Assembly: GCF_019399895.1 (NCBI RefSeq)
Contig: NC_091869.1
Location: 8,494,001 to 8,558,000 of the forward strand
Direction: 5' to 3'
Length of the DNA: 64,000 bases
Source: Cardiocondyla obscurior
Taxonomy: Eukaryota; Arthropoda; Insecta; Hymenoptera; Formicidae
Part shown: piece by piece, positions 62,702 through 64,000 of the stretch
Position numbering within the stretch: position 1 is the first letter of the stretch
Layout: each line of letters begins with the position of its first letter
Made by a program: the position numbers and the translations under genes
Notes under the pieces: generated by a model
The model's database searches: none
What the model was told of the DNA's origin: nothing
The model's input: only the letters and a program-made list of their open reading frames with translations

Positions 62702-64000
62702 TATTCTCACGCACGCCTGATCGCGTCGTAAACCCTCGGGCGAGGAAGCTCGGTGACTCCCGCAGCGGCCGCACGTACCGCACCGAAAGAAGCTTCGCAG
62801 CGAACTGAAAAGGGCTCGCCGTCGCCGACAGAGTTAACCTGAGCGCCTCCACTCGTTTGACCACTCGTTTGAACGTGCGTCGGTGCGGGAGCTCGACTCT
62901 CGGCTCCGTTGTTCCCCGTTATCCGACGTCTTCATCGCGCCGCTCCGGCCTTCCCCCTTCGCTCCCGCCGGCGCCGATCACAATTGCCGCCCGCGAATAT
63001 TGTCGTGTAAATAACCCCTCGTGGCGAGCATTATAATAGACGGGTCCCGGGGCTCCGACGCATTATCGGAGCTTTTTGAATGGCCTCCGCGATTCCCGCT
63101 CGCGCGGCCAGGTTCAATGAAGCCGTTGACGTCACGTCATGCTCAATAGACAGCGTTTTTTTTTTTTTTTCCTCTTTTCTTATTCTTTATTTTTTATTTT
63201 ATTTTAAGGGTGGTGGCGTTGCTTCGTACTTTGACGTATTTTTTCCTTTTTTTTCTTTAAATTTAGTTTGTGCTTGATAAGGAAGTGATGTCATTTTCGT
63301 ATCGATCTGGGTTTGCATTTATTGTCGTTTACGAGGTTAAATAAAATAGTCTTTTTTTTTAACGAATAGATAATTTATTAAATAAGAGTCGAAATACATG
63401 TACATATTTAGGAAAGAGATAGTCGTAGTCGAAGCGAAATGTGTCGTATCAGCAGTTACAGATGGCATGATATGCTTGCTGCTAAGGCTCGCTCCCAAAC
63501 GAGTTTCTGTTCTTGACATGTCGAAGTGCACAACACCAGATGTCGTGAACATAGTTCTGAGTTGGAAAATCTCGACGTAATTATATTAGAAATGCAGATG
63601 AGACATAATTTAATTTATTCTACATATAACGTTACGTTTATCGTGCTTGTTCGTTATGCAAATAATAATTTTATTAATAATTAGTAAATTTCTAATAATT
63701 TTAACAGAAATTCCGAATTTGCAATTACATTCGCAGTAATATCAAAATTAATCGTACAAATTTTTCCACAATCTCTCTAATTAATAATTCAGTTAATTTT
63801 TTTTATATTTTTATTTCTATTTCGACGTATATGTACAAAATTAAAAGACCAAGGAGAATTCCAACTGCAAATCATTTTCTTAATCGCTCGCCGCGACTTG
63901 AATCGCCGTGTGTTTCTCCGATAATGATCTACTTTGCGATTAGATTAATCGATCGATCGGCTGACGGACTCATTCGATCGAGTACCGCAATATTTTACTT
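62702..64000. other. Region upstream of NAD kinase, unassigned
   Basis: The first 300 nt are CpG-rich and fit a promoter or 5' untranslated region for the long NAD kinase isoform. The rest is AT-rich. Frames at 63337-63552 (minus) and 63398-63580 (plus) overlap each other; neither resembles a family I know, and splice signals around them are not convincing. Confidence 0.45.

Overview
This window looks like nuclear DNA from an insect, most likely a hymenopteran (ant or bee). The reasons are split genes with short GT-AG introns (many of 66 to 150 nt), AT-rich gaps full of poly(A)/poly(T) runs, CpG-rich patches without CpG depletion, and proteins that read as typical animal families. No bacterial, phage or CRISPR features were seen. 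Species placement is inference. Exon coordinates were assigned by hand from protein similarity, splice consensus and reading phase.

Layout: (1) 1-7094, minus strand: the 5' part of a RUNX (Runt-domain) transcription factor gene that runs off the left edge. (2) 7095-20809: a 13.7 kb gene-free stretch between two divergent genes. (3) 20810-22078, plus: a complete four-exon ceramide-1-phosphate transfer protein gene. (4) 22669-26270, minus: a complete twelve-exon concentrative nucleoside transporter (SLC28/CNT), with one GC-AG intron. (5) 26271-35776: gene-free, low-complexity rich. (6) 35777-42817, plus: a secreted glycoprotein with a long acidic, N-glycosylation-rich N-terminal half, a TGF-beta-type prodomain and no cystine-knot ligand domain; it has a candidate 27-nt microexon. 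(7) 44634-62701, minus: a complete NAD kinase gene with up to three alternative first coding exons, two same-length homologous exons that look mutually exclusive, a four-copy ~423-bp tandem repeat in one intron, and two tRNA-Gly genes on the opposite strand of its largest intron. (8) 62702-64000: upstream of NAD kinase, unassigned.

The genes do not form one pathway. CPTP/CNT and prodomain-protein/NAD kinase are two tail-to-tail pairs, and RUNX/CPTP and CNT/prodomain-protein are head-to-head across long gaps. The strongest observations are the paired 83-nt NAD kinase exons, whose phase and 54-nt separation should prevent joint inclusion, and the TGF-beta prodomain protein without a ligand.
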